From assembly GCF_014656135.1 (NCBI RefSeq), contig NZ_BNBV01000003.1, forward strand, positions 1-64,000: a stretch of 64,000 nt of DNA. The letters run 5' to 3'. The DNA is from Streptomyces thermodiastaticus. GTDB taxonomy: Bacteria > Actinomycetota > Actinomycetes > Streptomycetales > Streptomycetaceae. Each line of letters begins with the position of its first letter. Positions within the stretch are counted from its first letter, which is position 1. Positions 1 through 8,349 of this stretch are shown piece after piece. The translations under genes were made by a program, and so were the position numbers. The notes under the pieces are model-generated. The model was not told where the DNA came from. It made no database searches and was given only the letters and a program-made list of their open reading frames with translations.

Positions 1-320
1 GGCGCCGGGGCGGGCTCGGGGGCCGGGGCCGGAGCCGGGGCCTCGGCGGCGGCCGGGGCCGGGGCGGCGGGCGGAGCGCCGGAGCCGTCGTCGATGACGG
101 CCAGCTCGGCGCCGACCTCGACCGTCTCGTCCTCGGCGACCTTGATGGAGGACAGCACGCCGGAGGCGGGGGAGGGGATCTCGGTGTCGACCTTGTCGGT
201 GGAGACCTCGAGCAGCGGCTCGTCGGCCTCGACACGCTCGCCCTCGGCCTTCAGCCAGCGGGTGACAGTGCCCTCGGTGACGCTCTCACCGAGCGCCGGA
301 AGGGTTACGGAAACCGCCAT
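1..320 (-). CDS. sucB: 2-oxoacid dehydrogenase E2 subunit (dihydrolipoamide succinyltransferase-type), N-terminal part
   Basis: The E2 subunit moves acyl groups on a lipoyl arm in the 2-oxoglutarate or pyruvate dehydrogenase complex. Only the first 107 codons or so are inside the window; the gene continues past base 1. The protein opens with a lipoyl domain (residues about 1-75) carrying the lipoylation motif [11 protein letters not shown], then an Ala/Pro-rich swinging linker. The ATG at 318-320 follows an AGGAGC ribosome site. It lies 62 bp downstream of lpdA on the same strand, which supports an E2-E3 operon. Whether it is sucB or a shared E2 cannot be settled without the catalytic domain. 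Confidence 0.9.
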   Translation of the reverse strand, partial: MAVSVTLPALGESVTEGTVTRWLKAEGERVEADEPLLEVSTDKVDTEIPSPASGVLSSIKVAEDETVEVGAELAVIDDGSGAPPAAPAPAAAEAPAPAPAPEPAPA

Positions 321-382
321 GGTTTCGGTTGCTCCTAACGAATTGCGGAAGTCTGTGTCGTCGCGCGCGTGTGACCGAAGGC

Positions 383-1771
383 TCAGTCGTGGGAGTGGAG
401 CGGCTTGCCGGCCAGCGCCAGGTGGGCCTCGCCGAGCGCCTCGTTCTGCGTCGGGTGGGCGTGGATGAGCTGGGCGACCTCGGCGGGCAGAGCCTCCCAG
501 TTGTAGATCAGCTGGGCCTCGCCGACCTGCTCGCCCATGCGCTCGCCGACCATGTGGACGCCGACCACGGCACCGTCCTTGACCTGGACGAGCTTGATCT
601 CGCCCGCGGTCTTCAGGATCTTGCTCTTGCCGTTGCCCGCCAGGTTGTACTTCAGCGCGACGACCTTGTCCGCGCCGTAGATCTCCTTGGCCTTGGCCTC
701 GGTGAGACCCACGGAGGCGACCTCCGGCTGGCAGTACGTCACCCGCGGCACACCGTCGTAGTCGATCGGGACGACCTTCAGGCCGGCCAGGCGCTCGGCC
801 ACCAGGATGCCCTCGGCGAAGCCGACGTGCGCGAGCTGCAGGGTGGGCACCAGGTCGCCGACGGCGGAGATGGTCGGGACGTTGGTGCGCATGTACTCGT
901 CGACGAGGACGTAACCGCGGTCCATGGCGACCCCGGCCTCCTCGTAGCCCAGGCCCTGGGAGACCGGGCCGCGGCCGACGGCGACCAGCAGGATCTCGGC
1001 CTCGAACTCCTTGCCGTCGGCGAGGGTGACCTTGACGCCGTCCTGGGTGTACTCGGCCTTGTCGAAGAAGGTGCCCAGGTTGAACTTGATCCCGCGCTTG
1101 CGGAAGGCGCGCTCCAGCAGCTTGGAGGAGTTCTCGTCCTCGACCGGGACCAGGTGCTTCATGCCCTCGATGATCGTGACGTCGGCACCGAAGGACTTCC
1201 ACACGGAGGCGAACTCGACGCCGATGACGCCGCCGCCCAGGATGATCGCGGACTTGGGCACGCGGTCCAGGGTCAGGGCGTGGTCGGAGGAGATGATGCG
1301 GTCGCCGTCGATCTGCAGGCCCGGCAGGGACTTCGGCACGGAGCCGGTCGCCAGGAGGATGTGGCGGCCCTGGATCCGCTGGCCGTTGACGTCGACGGAG
1401 GTCGGGGAGGACAGCCGGCCCTCGCCCTCGATGTACGTGACCTTGCGGGAGGCGATCAGGCCCTGCAGGCCCTTGTACAGGCCCGAGACGACGTCGTCCT
1501 TGTACTTGTGGACGGCGGGCACGTCGATGCCCTCGAAGGTGGCCTTGACGCCGAACTGCTCGCTCTCGCGGGCCTGGTCGGCGATCTCGCCCGCGTGCAG
1601 CAGGGCCTTGGTGGGGATGCAACCCCGGTGCAGGCAGGTGCCGCCGACCTTGTCCTTCTCGATCAGGGCGACGTCCAGGCCCAGCTGGGCCCCGCGCAGG
1701 GCCGCGGCGTAACCACCGCTACCACCGCCGAGGATCACTAGGTCGAAAACGGTGCTGGCGTCGTTCGCCAC
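383..1771 (-). CDS. lpdA: Dihydrolipoyl dehydrogenase (E3)
   Basis: This FAD flavoprotein reoxidises dihydrolipoamide with NAD+ for the 2-oxoacid dehydrogenase complexes. The 462-residue protein has the N-terminal FAD dinucleotide fold ([14 protein letters not shown]), the redox disulfide motif [15 protein letters not shown] near residue 45, a central NAD-binding [11 protein letters not shown], and the C-terminal catalytic [10 protein letters not shown]. The same frame stays open far upstream, but GTG at 1771 is the start: it follows GGAGGA with a 6-nt spacer and gives a family-typical N-terminus ([17 protein letters not shown]). The E2 gene follows directly. pepA upstream ends in its own terminator, so lpdA probably starts its own transcription unit. 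Confidence 0.97.
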   Translation of the reverse strand: MANDASTVFDLVILGGGSGGYAAALRGAQLGLDVALIEKDKVGGTCLHRGCIPTKALLHAGEIADQARESEQFGVKATFEGIDVPAVHKYKDDVVSGLYKGLQGLIASRKVTYIEGEGRLSSPTSVDVNGQRIQGRHILLATGSVPKSLPGLQIDGDRIISSDHALTLDRVPKSAIILGGGVIGVEFASVWKSFGADVTIIEGMKHLVPVEDENSSKLLERAFRKRGIKFNLGTFFDKAEYTQDGVKVTLADGKEFEAEILLVAVGRGPVSQGLGYEEAGVAMDRGYVLVDEYMRTNVPTISAVGDLVPTLQLAHVGFAEGILVAERLAGLKVVPIDYDGVPRVTYCQPEVASVGLTEAKAKEIYGADKVVALKYNLAGNGKSKILKTAGEIKLVQVKDGAVVGVHMVGERMGEQVGEAQLIYNWEALPAEVAQLIHAHPTQNEALGEAHLALAGKPLHSHD

Positions 1772-1964
1772 GTCACGTCCTCCATGCATGTGCGCCGTGC
1801 ACCGGTCGTCGGTGACCGGTTGGCGGCTGGTGTCCGGCCGCTCGTTCTTCGGCCCTCGGGTAGGGGCCCTGTCCTGCCGACGCCCATCTTTGCACTTGTC
1901 AGAACCGGACGAGACGCCGGGCCGCTGTGTGAGACGTACCACGCGCGTCGCGCAAGGGGACAAA

Positions 1965-1997
1965 ACGGCCCCGAGCGCGAGAAGCGCCCGGGGCCGT
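1965..1997 (-). terminator. Intrinsic terminator of pepA
   Basis: The 14-bp arms at 1965-1978 and 1984-1997 (one mismatch) enclose a 5-nt loop. On the minus strand the stem is followed by TTTTG. It lies about 40 bp past the pepA stop and upstream of lpdA, so it separates the two genes. Confidence 0.8.
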
Positions 1998-2037
1998 CCC
2001 GCCGGACGGGGGAACTCCCGAGGTGACCGGAGGAAGA

Positions 2038-3579
2038 TCAGACCAGGTCGCCCGCGGCGGCACGCTCCGCCAGCCGCACCAGCGTGCGCACCGCGCTGCC
2101 CGTGCCGCCCTTCGGCGTGTACCCGAACGGGCCCTGCTCGTTGAAGGCCGGCCCGGCGATGTCCAGGTGCGCCCAGGTGATGCCCTCGCCGACGAACTCG
2201 CGCAGGAACAGACCGGCGACCAGGCCGCCGCCCATGCGCTCGCCCATGTTGGCGATGTCGGCGACCGAGGAGTCCATGCCCTTGCGCAGGTGCCCGGGCA
2301 GCGGCATCGGCCAGGAGTCCTCGCCGGCCTCCTGCGCGGCCTCGTGGACCTTGGCGCGGAAGGTGTCGTCGTTCGCCATGATGCCGAAGGTGCGGTTGCC
2401 CAGCGCCAGCACCATCGCGCCGGTCAGGGTGGCCACGTCCACCAGCGCGTCCGGCTTCTCCTGCGAGGCAGCCCACAGCGCGTCCGCCATCACCAGCCGG
2501 CCCTCGGCGTCGGTGTTGAGCACCTCCACCGTCTTGCCGCTGAACATGCGCAGCACGTCACCGGGGCGCACGGCGGAGCCGGAGGGCATGTTCTCGGCCA
2601 GCGCCAGCCAGCCGGTGACGTTGACCTCCAGACCCAGACGGGCGGCGGCGACCACCGCGGCGAACACGGCGGCGGCACCGCCCATGTCGCACTTCATGGT
2701 CTCGTTGTGGCCGGCCGGCTTCAGCGAGATGCCACCCGAGTCGTAGGTGATGCCCTTGCCGACGAGCGCCAGGTGCTTCTTCGCCTTGGAGCTGGTGTAC
2801 GACACCTTCACCAGCCGGGGCGCCGACGCCGAACCCGAGCCGACGCCCAGGATGCCGCCGTAGCCGCCCTTGGCCAGCTCCGTCTCGTCGAGCACCTGCA
2901 CCTTCAGGCCGTGCTCCTTGCCCGCCTCCTGCACGATGGCGGCGAACGCCGCCGGATTCAGGTCGTTGGAGGGGGTGTTCACCAGGTCGCGGGCGCGGTT
3001 CAGCTCCTCGGCCACGGCGGTGGCGCGCTCGACGGCCGCCTTGAACTCCTTGTCGCGGGGCTTGCCGCCGAGCAGCACGGCCTCGCCCAGCGGCTTCTTG
3101 CCGTTGCGGCCGGAGCCGTCCTTGCCGTTGTCGCCCTTGTACGCGTCGAAGGAGTACGCGCCGAGCAGCGCGCCCTCGCCGACCGCGCCGGCGTCGGCGG
3201 CGTCGGCCAGCGGCAGGAGGAAGGCGGCCTTCTCGGCGCCGGCCAGGGCGCGGGCGGCCGTACCGGCGGCGCGGCGCAGTGCCTCGTGGCCGAAGCGACC
3301 GTTCTCCTCGGGCGCCGTGCCCAGGCCCACCGCGAGCACGAGCGGAGCCTTGAACCCGGACGGCGCGGGCAGCTTGGTCACCTCGCCCTCGGCACCCGAC
3401 GCACCGAGGGTGTCCAGGACGTCGACGAGCTTGCCGTCGAAGGCGGCGTCGACCTCCTCGGCGCCCGGCACGAGGACCAGGTCCCCGGAGGCGGACGAGG
3501 AGCCCTTGGCGACACCGACGACGAGCGCGTCGGCACGCAGGCCGGAAACCCCGGCGGTGCTGAGAGTGAGAGCAGTCAC
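2038..3579 (-). CDS. pepA: Leucyl aminopeptidase (M17)
   Basis: This is a cytosolic hexameric metallo-aminopeptidase that removes N-terminal leucine and similar residues from peptides. The 513-residue protein has an N-terminal macro-like domain and a C-terminal M17 catalytic domain. Visible active-site motifs are VGKGITYDSGG (metal and substrate lysine), the family signature NTDAEGRL, and the downstream glycine-rich metal site. GTG at 3579 begins VTALTLSTAG. The frame extends further upstream, but that extension is not family-like. The next gene on this strand, lpdA, is separated by a terminator. Confidence 0.95.
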   Translation of the reverse strand: MTALTLSTAGVSGLRADALVVGVAKGSSSASGDLVLVPGAEEVDAAFDGKLVDVLDTLGASGAEGEVTKLPAPSGFKAPLVLAVGLGTAPEENGRFGHEALRRAAGTAARALAGAEKAAFLLPLADAADAGAVGEGALLGAYSFDAYKGDNGKDGSGRNGKKPLGEAVLLGGKPRDKEFKAAVERATAVAEELNRARDLVNTPSNDLNPAAFAAIVQEAGKEHGLKVQVLDETELAKGGYGGILGVGSGSASAPRLVKVSYTSSKAKKHLALVGKGITYDSGGISLKPAGHNETMKCDMGGAAAVFAAVVAAARLGLEVNVTGWLALAENMPSGSAVRPGDVLRMFSGKTVEVLNTDAEGRLVMADALWAASQEKPDALVDVATLTGAMVLALGNRTFGIMANDDTFRAKVHEAAQEAGEDSWPMPLPGHLRKGMDSSVADIANMGERMGGGLVAGLFLREFVGEGITWAHLDIAGPAFNEQGPFGYTPKGGTGSAVRTLVRLAERAAAGDLV

Positions 3580-4017
3580 GGTGGTGAATTCTCGCTTCCC
3601 TGTAAAAGGCGGTGATGTGGCCGAAAGGGGTGGGTCGACCGGGCCCGACCACCGAACCCCAGACCTTGCGGAGATCCTTCCTGCGGCGCGGTCTTCACCC
3701 GGACAGGCAGACACCCGGCCACGAGCCTACGCGCGTCGCCGCACCGGGCAGCCGTGCGGGTTGTGTGAAGACGGGGTACCGCCGCCGGCCGCCGGTGTCC
3801 CGAGGGCGCCCGTCGGCCGGTGACCAGGCGCTGTCGTGTGCCCGGCGTGTGCGCCGTCCGCCCGGTCCGAAGCGCCGTTGCCGCCGACCCGGTGCGCTCC
3901 GCCCGCCGGTCGCGCGCGCCCGTCCGCCGGTGCGCGCACCGCTGGAAAGCGCCAGTGCGCGGTCCGGACGGACACCCGCGCGTCCGGGCGGTGCGGCCGG
4001 TCGGCGATGATCGTCAT
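3580..4017. other. Intergenic region between pepA and the GH114-like lipoprotein
   Basis: About 440 bp lie between two divergent genes. Several open frames cross it, but none has a ribosome site or a recognisable protein. It must hold the pepA promoter on the minus strand; no clear -10/-35 pair stands out. No repeat or structured RNA was seen. Confidence 0.5.
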
Positions 4018-4899
4018 GTGCACACCACCGCAGAGCGCTCCGTCTCCCCGGTCGCCGCCCGCCCGCTCCTCCTCGCCGTCGTCCTCACCGCCCTCCTCGC
4101 CGTCTCGCCTCTGCTCGCCGGATGCGCCGGCTCGTCCGGCGGGGCGGAAGGGGACGACGACACGGCGCACGACCGGGACGCCGTGCCGTCCGCATCCGCC
4201 GCCCGCTGGCAGCCCCGCCCCGGCACCACCTGGCAGTGGCAGCTCAGCGGGCACCTGGACACCTCCGTGCCGGCCGAGGTGTACGACATCGACGGCTTCG
4301 ACCAGACCGCGGCGACCGTCGCCGCGCTGCACCGCAAGGGACGCAAGGTCATCTGCTACATCTCCACCGGCGCCTGGGAGGAGTTCCGCGCCGACGCGAA
4401 GAAGTTCCCCGCGTCCGTGCTCGGCAAGAGCAACGGCTGGCCCGGCGAACGCTGGCTCGACATCCGCCGCACCGAGGTGCTGGAGCCGCTGATGGCGGCC
4501 CGGCTCGACATGTGCCGGGACAAGGGCTTCGACGCGGTCGAGCCGGACAACATGGACGGCTACCGCAACACCACCGGCTTCCCGCTGACCGCCGCCGACC
4601 AGCTGCGCTACAACCGTCTGATCGCCCGCCTCGCCCACGAGCGCGGTCTGGCGGCCGGCCTGAAGAACGACCTGGACCAGATCCCGCAGCTGGTCGGCGA
4701 CTTCGACTTCGCCGTCAACGAGCAGTGCGCCCAGTACGGCGAGTGCGCACGGCTGAAGCCGTTCACCGACGCCGGCAAGGCGGTCTTCCACGCCGAGTAC
4801 GAGCTGCCGCCCAGCCGCTACTGCGACCAGTCCCGCGAGCTGCGGCTCAGCTCGCTGCGCAAGACGTACGAGCTGACGGCCTGGCGCCGCACCTGCTGA
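4018..4899 (+). CDS. GH114-like endo-alpha-1,4-polygalactosaminidase family lipoprotein
   Basis: A predicted secreted lipoprotein with a glycoside hydrolase family 114 (TIM-barrel) domain; members cleave galactosamine-rich exopolysaccharide. The N-terminus has one arginine, a hydrophobic stretch and the lipobox LAGC (Cys36), then an acidic/serine linker. The catalytic domain from about residue 65 shows family motifs: TWQWQLSG, VYDIDGFD, KVICYISTGAWE, DIRRTEVLEPLMAARLD, and the acidic strand GFDAVEPDNMDGY. A GTG start at 4018 best fits the signal peptide, but no strong ribosome site supports it and GTG 3991 is possible. The gene stands alone. The substrate is inferred from family only. Confidence 0.85.
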   Translation: MHTTAERSVSPVAARPLLLAVVLTALLAVSPLLAGCAGSSGGAEGDDDTAHDRDAVPSASAARWQPRPGTTWQWQLSGHLDTSVPAEVYDIDGFDQTAATVAALHRKGRKVICYISTGAWEEFRADAKKFPASVLGKSNGWPGERWLDIRRTEVLEPLMAARLDMCRDKGFDAVEPDNMDGYRNTTGFPLTAADQLRYNRLIARLAHERGLAAGLKNDLDQIPQLVGDFDFAVNEQCAQYGECARLKPFTDAGKAVFHAEYELPPSRYCDQSRELRLSSLRKTYELTAWRRTC

Positions 4900-4943
4900 C
4901 CCGCCGCCCGGCGCCGCCCGCCGTCCCGTCCCGGCCCGGCCGC

Positions 4944-5825
4944 TCAGCCCAGGGACAGCAGCACCAGCGCACAGGTCGCCGCCGTCTCCGCGAGAGCGCC
5001 GAAGACGTCCCCCGTCACCCCGCCGAAACGGCGGACGCAGTGACGCAGCAGCAGCTCGGCGGCGGCGAGCGCGGCGAGCACCGCGCCCGCGGCGAGCAGC
5101 GCGGTGCGCACACCCAGGGCCGCGCCCGCCGCGGCGGCGGCCGGCGTGACGACCAGCGCCACGGCGAGCGCACCGCCCGGCGGGACCACACCCGCCACGG
5201 CCGCCCCCAGCCCCTCGGGCCGGGCGGCCGGAACCCCGGTGCGCGCGGCCAGCGTCAGCGCCAGCCGGGCCACCACCGCCGCGACGACCGCGGCGAGCGC
5301 ACCCCGGGCCCAGGAGCCGGCCCAGGCCTGGGCCAGCGCGGCCACCTGGGCCGCCAGCACCAGCACCAGGGTGATCACCCCGAAGGGGCCGATGTCCGAC
5401 CGCTTCATGATCCGCAGCGCGTCCGCGGCGGGCTTGCCGCTGCCCAGCCCGTCCGCGGTGTCCGCCAGCCCGTCCAGATGCAGCCCGCGGGTGAGCACCG
5501 CCGGCACCGCCACGGCGGCGACGGCCGCGAGCAGCGGACCGGCGCCCAGCACCCTCAGCAGCAGGCCCGCGGCGGCGCTCGCGGCACCGACGACCAGCCC
5601 GGCCAGCGGCGCGCACAGCATGCCGCCCCGCGCCGCGTCCCGGTCCCACCGGCTCACCCGCACCGGCAGCACGGTGAGCGTGCCGAAGGCGAACCGCAGA
5701 CCGGGCAGCGCCGGCCGGGGCGGCCGCTCGGGCGCGGCGGACGGCGCAGAGGACGAGGAGGACGAGGAGGACGAGGAGGACGAGGAGGACGAGGACGGCG
5801 GGTCAGGAGTGGACGCTGCGGACAC
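4944..5825 (-). CDS. cobS: Adenosylcobinamide-GDP ribazoletransferase
   Basis: CobS is the membrane enzyme that joins adenosylcobinamide-GDP to alpha-ribazole (phosphate) in the last steps of cobalamin assembly. The 293-residue protein has the conserved N-terminal RFAFGTLTVLPV, the acidic signature LHLDGLADTADGLGSGK near residue 120, and several Ala/Val/Leu-rich membrane segments. Before the conserved core is a run of 16 serines encoded by a GA-rich microsatellite (5749-5796 on the plus strand); this tail is outside the family fold. The start is GTG at 5825. cobT lies 71 bp upstream on the same strand and supplies the alpha-ribazole precursor, so the two probably form an operon. Confidence 0.93.
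   Translation of the reverse strand: MSAASTPDPPSSSSSSSSSSSSSSSSAPSAAPERPPRPALPGLRFAFGTLTVLPVRVSRWDRDAARGGMLCAPLAGLVVGAASAAAGLLLRVLGAGPLLAAVAAVAVPAVLTRGLHLDGLADTADGLGSGKPAADALRIMKRSDIGPFGVITLVLVLAAQVAALAQAWAGSWARGALAAVVAAVVARLALTLAARTGVPAARPEGLGAAVAGVVPPGGALAVALVVTPAAAAAGAALGVRTALLAAGAVLAALAAAELLLRHCVRRFGGVTGDVFGALAETAATCALVLLSLG
5749..5796. repeat. GAGGACGAG microsatellite inside cobS
   Basis: About five copies of the 9-nt unit gaggacgag lie in a row. Read on the coding (minus) strand they give TCC/TCG serine codons, producing the poly-Ser tail of CobS. The repeat keeps frame at any copy number because the unit is 9 nt. Confidence 0.9.
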
Positions 5826-5896
5826 CCGGGCAGACTACGGGACCACCGCGCGTGCCCCGCGCACCAGGACCACGACCGCCCATTCCGCCCGGTGCC

Positions 5897-7036
5897 TCAG
5901 TGCCCGCCGGAGGTCTCCGCCTCCGGCCGCACCGTTGCATCGCCCTCGTCGCCGGACGTTCCGCCGGCCGTGTCCGGCGTCTCCTCCTCGGCCGGTGCCT
6001 CGGGCAGCTCCGCCGCCAGGGCCGCCGCGGACTGCACCAGCGGCAGGGCCAGCAGGGCGCCCGCGCCCTCGCCGACGGTCACCTCGTGGTCCAGCAGCGG
6101 CTCCAGCGCCATCCGGTCCAGTGCCTTGGCCTGGCCCGGCTCCCCGCTGCTGTGCCCGGCCAGCCACCAGTCCGGCGCCCGGAACGCCACCCGCTGGGCC
6201 ACCAGCGCGCACGCCGCCGAGACCACGCCGTCCAGGATCACCGGCAGCTTGCGCACCGCGCACTGCAGCAGGAATCCGGTCGTCGCGGCCAGATCGGCAC
6301 CGCCCACCGTGGCCAGCAGCCGCAGCTGGTCGCCGAGGACCGGCCGGGCCCGGCGCAGCGCGTCCCGGATCGCCGCGCACTTGCGCATCCACGCCAGGTC
6401 GTCGATCGGCTCCCCGCCGCGCCCGGTCACCACCGAGGCGTCCGTCCCGCACAGCGCGGCGATCAGCACCGCCGCCGCGGTGGTCCCGCCCACGCTGATG
6501 TCGCCGAGCACCACCGTGTCCGTGCCGGAGTCGGCCTCCTCGTCGGCCACCGCCATCCCGGCCCGGAACGCGGCCTCCGCCTCCTCGGGCGTCAGCGCGT
6601 CCTCGACGTCGATGCGCCCGCTGCCGCGCCGCACCCGGTGCCGTACGACGTCCGCGGGCAGCGACTCGGCCGGGCAGTCCAGCGCCATGTCCACCACCCG
6701 CACCGGCACGCCCTGCCGGCGGGCCAGCACCGACACCGGCCGCCCGCCCTCCAGCACCGCCCGCACCAGCCGCTCCGCGCTGCCCGCGGGCCGCCGGGAG
6801 ACCCCGAGCGACGCGACCCCGTGGTCGCCGGCGAACAGCACCACCCGGGGCCGCTGAATCGGCCGCACCGGCACGGTGCCCTGCGCCGCGGCCAGCCACT
6901 CACCCACATGGTCCAGGCGGCCCAGCGCACCGGGCGGCACCACCAGGCGCTCCCGGCGCGCCTCGGCGTCACGGCGGACCCCGCCGTCGGGGCGCTCGAT
7001 CAGGTCGGTGAAGTCGTCGAGATTCAGCGAGCTCAT
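5897..7036 (-). CDS. cobT: Nicotinate-nucleotide--dimethylbenzimidazole phosphoribosyltransferase
   Basis: CobT transfers phosphoribose from nicotinate mononucleotide to dimethylbenzimidazole to make alpha-ribazole phosphate for the lower ligand of cobalamin. The 379-residue protein has the N-terminal FAGDHGVASLGVS motif, the VVLGDISVGGTTAAAV loop, and the C-terminal VGEGAGALLALPL with the expected catalytic glutamate. A proline- and glutamate-rich tail (about the last 45 residues) is not part of the fold. ATG at 7036 gives MSSLNLDDFTDL. No Shine-Dalgarno is visible; TACTGT lies 7 nt upstream, so a leaderless transcript is likely. cobS follows on the same strand. Confidence 0.94.
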   Translation of the reverse strand: MSSLNLDDFTDLIERPDGGVRRDAEARRERLVVPPGALGRLDHVGEWLAAAQGTVPVRPIQRPRVVLFAGDHGVASLGVSRRPAGSAERLVRAVLEGGRPVSVLARRQGVPVRVVDMALDCPAESLPADVVRHRVRRGSGRIDVEDALTPEEAEAAFRAGMAVADEEADSGTDTVVLGDISVGGTTAAAVLIAALCGTDASVVTGRGGEPIDDLAWMRKCAAIRDALRRARPVLGDQLRLLATVGGADLAATTGFLLQCAVRKLPVILDGVVSAACALVAQRVAFRAPDWWLAGHSSGEPGQAKALDRMALEPLLDHEVTVGEGAGALLALPLVQSAAALAAELPEAPAEEETPDTAGGTSGDEGDATVRPEAETSGGH

Positions 7037-7215
7037 TCGCGGAACAGTACCGGCCCGCCCCGCGCCGGTCCGAGTCGCGTCACCGCCATACCCGTACGGG
7101 CTCTTCCGGGCCAAGATCCCGATCCCATACGTTCCCTTTGCCGTGAAATGCCGACACGGGCGGAGCGGCGCGTCCACGGCGGACGTGCCCCGCCCCGCCC
7201 ATCCGGGAGCCGCCC

Positions 7216-8298
7216 ATGCCGCCTGTGCCGTGCGCCTCGCCGGTCCGTGACCCGCGCCGCATCGCGTACGCCGCCGAACTCGCCCTCGGCACCGACCACT
7301 TCCACGAACCGCGCCGCGAGGACTGCCCCTGGTGCGGATCGACGCGGCTGCGCACCCGGCTGCGCGCCCCCGACCTGCTGCAGCACAAGCCGGGCACCTT
7401 CGTCCTGGACCGGTGCCGGGACTGCGGGCACATCTTCCAGAACCCCCGGCTCAGCCCTGCCGGGCTCGCCTTCTACCACCGCGATCACGACGAGACCGAC
7501 CCGGAGAACCTGCCCGACCCCGTCCTCGCGCTGCGCCGCAGCCACCGGCGCCACCGGGCCGACGCCCTGCTGATGCGGGGCGTGGGCGAGCCCGAGAGCT
7601 GGCTGGACGTCGGCACCGGCCACGGCCACTTCCCGGCGGCGGCCAAGGAGGTCTTCCCGTACACCTCCTTCGACGGGCTCGACCCGACCCCGCGCGTGGT
7701 GCGGGCCCGCGCAGCCGGCCATGTCGAGGAGGCCCACATCGGTCATCTGGCCGACCCGCGCATCGCGCGGCGGCTGCGCGGACGCTACGACGTCGTCAGC
7801 ATCTTCCACCACCTGGCCCACGCCCCCGATCCCCGGGCGGAGCTGCGCGGCGCGCTCACCGTCCTGCGGCCCGGCGGGCACCTGCTGGTCGAACTGCCCG
7901 ACCCGCGCAGCGCGTTCGCCCTGCTGCTGGGAAAATGGTGGCCCGGGCACGGACAGCCGCGCCATCTGCACCTGCTGCCGCCGGCCAACCTCCGCGCGGA
8001 ACTGCGGGCGGCCGGCTGCACGGTCCTCGTCACCGACCGGCGCAGCCCCCACCGCCCGGGCGACCTCGCCGCGGCCCTCGCGCTCGCCCTCGCCCGCCTC
8101 CTGCCGCCGGACGACGTCCCCTGGCGCGCCGTCCCGCCGAGCACCCCGCACCGCGCCCTGCGCACCCTGCTGTCCGCGCTGACCAGTCCCCTGGTGGACG
8201 CCACGGCCCTGCTCGACCACGCCCTGGCCCCCCTGGCACGCCGCGTCCCCGGCCTGTCCAACGGCTACCGCGTCGTCGCCCGCCGGGACACCGCATGA
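7216..8298 (+). CDS. Class I SAM-dependent methyltransferase with N-terminal zinc ribbon
   Basis: A 360-residue protein with two parts. Residues about 35-75 hold two CxxC knuckles (CPWCG and CRDCGH) of a zinc ribbon. A Rossmann methyltransferase follows, with SAM motif I WLDVGTGHGHFP, the acidic end of strand 2 (FDGLDP), and the post-motif LRPGGHLLVELPDP, as in Methyltransf_23/12 proteins. The ribbon-plus-methyltransferase arrangement resembles enzymes acting on sugars or small metabolites; the substrate cannot be told. ATG 7216 follows GGGAG. The gene is divergent from cobT and convergent with cobU; a link to cobalamin is not shown. Confidence 0.85.
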   Translation: MPPVPCASPVRDPRRIAYAAELALGTDHFHEPRREDCPWCGSTRLRTRLRAPDLLQHKPGTFVLDRCRDCGHIFQNPRLSPAGLAFYHRDHDETDPENLPDPVLALRRSHRRHRADALLMRGVGEPESWLDVGTGHGHFPAAAKEVFPYTSFDGLDPTPRVVRARAAGHVEEAHIGHLADPRIARRLRGRYDVVSIFHHLAHAPDPRAELRGALTVLRPGGHLLVELPDPRSAFALLLGKWWPGHGQPRHLHLLPPANLRAELRAAGCTVLVTDRRSPHRPGDLAAALALALARLLPPDDVPWRAVPPSTPHRALRTLLSALTSPLVDATALLDHALAPLARRVPGLSNGYRVVARRDTA

Positions 8299-8349
8299 CG
8301 GGACACCACGTGACGGGGCACCGCGTGACGGGATGCGGACCGGGCGGGG

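Noticed and set aside
383..2476. A 697-codon minus-strand frame joining lpdA with sequence inside pepA
   Set aside because: The upstream part is low-complexity out-of-frame pepA sequence. A ribosome site and a family-like N-terminus place the lpdA start at 1771.
3727..5649. Very long minus-strand open frame across the GH114-like gene and cobS
   Set aside because: The translation is Arg/Gly-rich low complexity, as expected of the antisense of GC-rich coding DNA, and it has no domain.
7037..7215. Cobalamin riboswitch upstream of cobT
   Set aside because: No B12-box-like sequence is visible and the cobT leader appears to be absent (leaderless signature).
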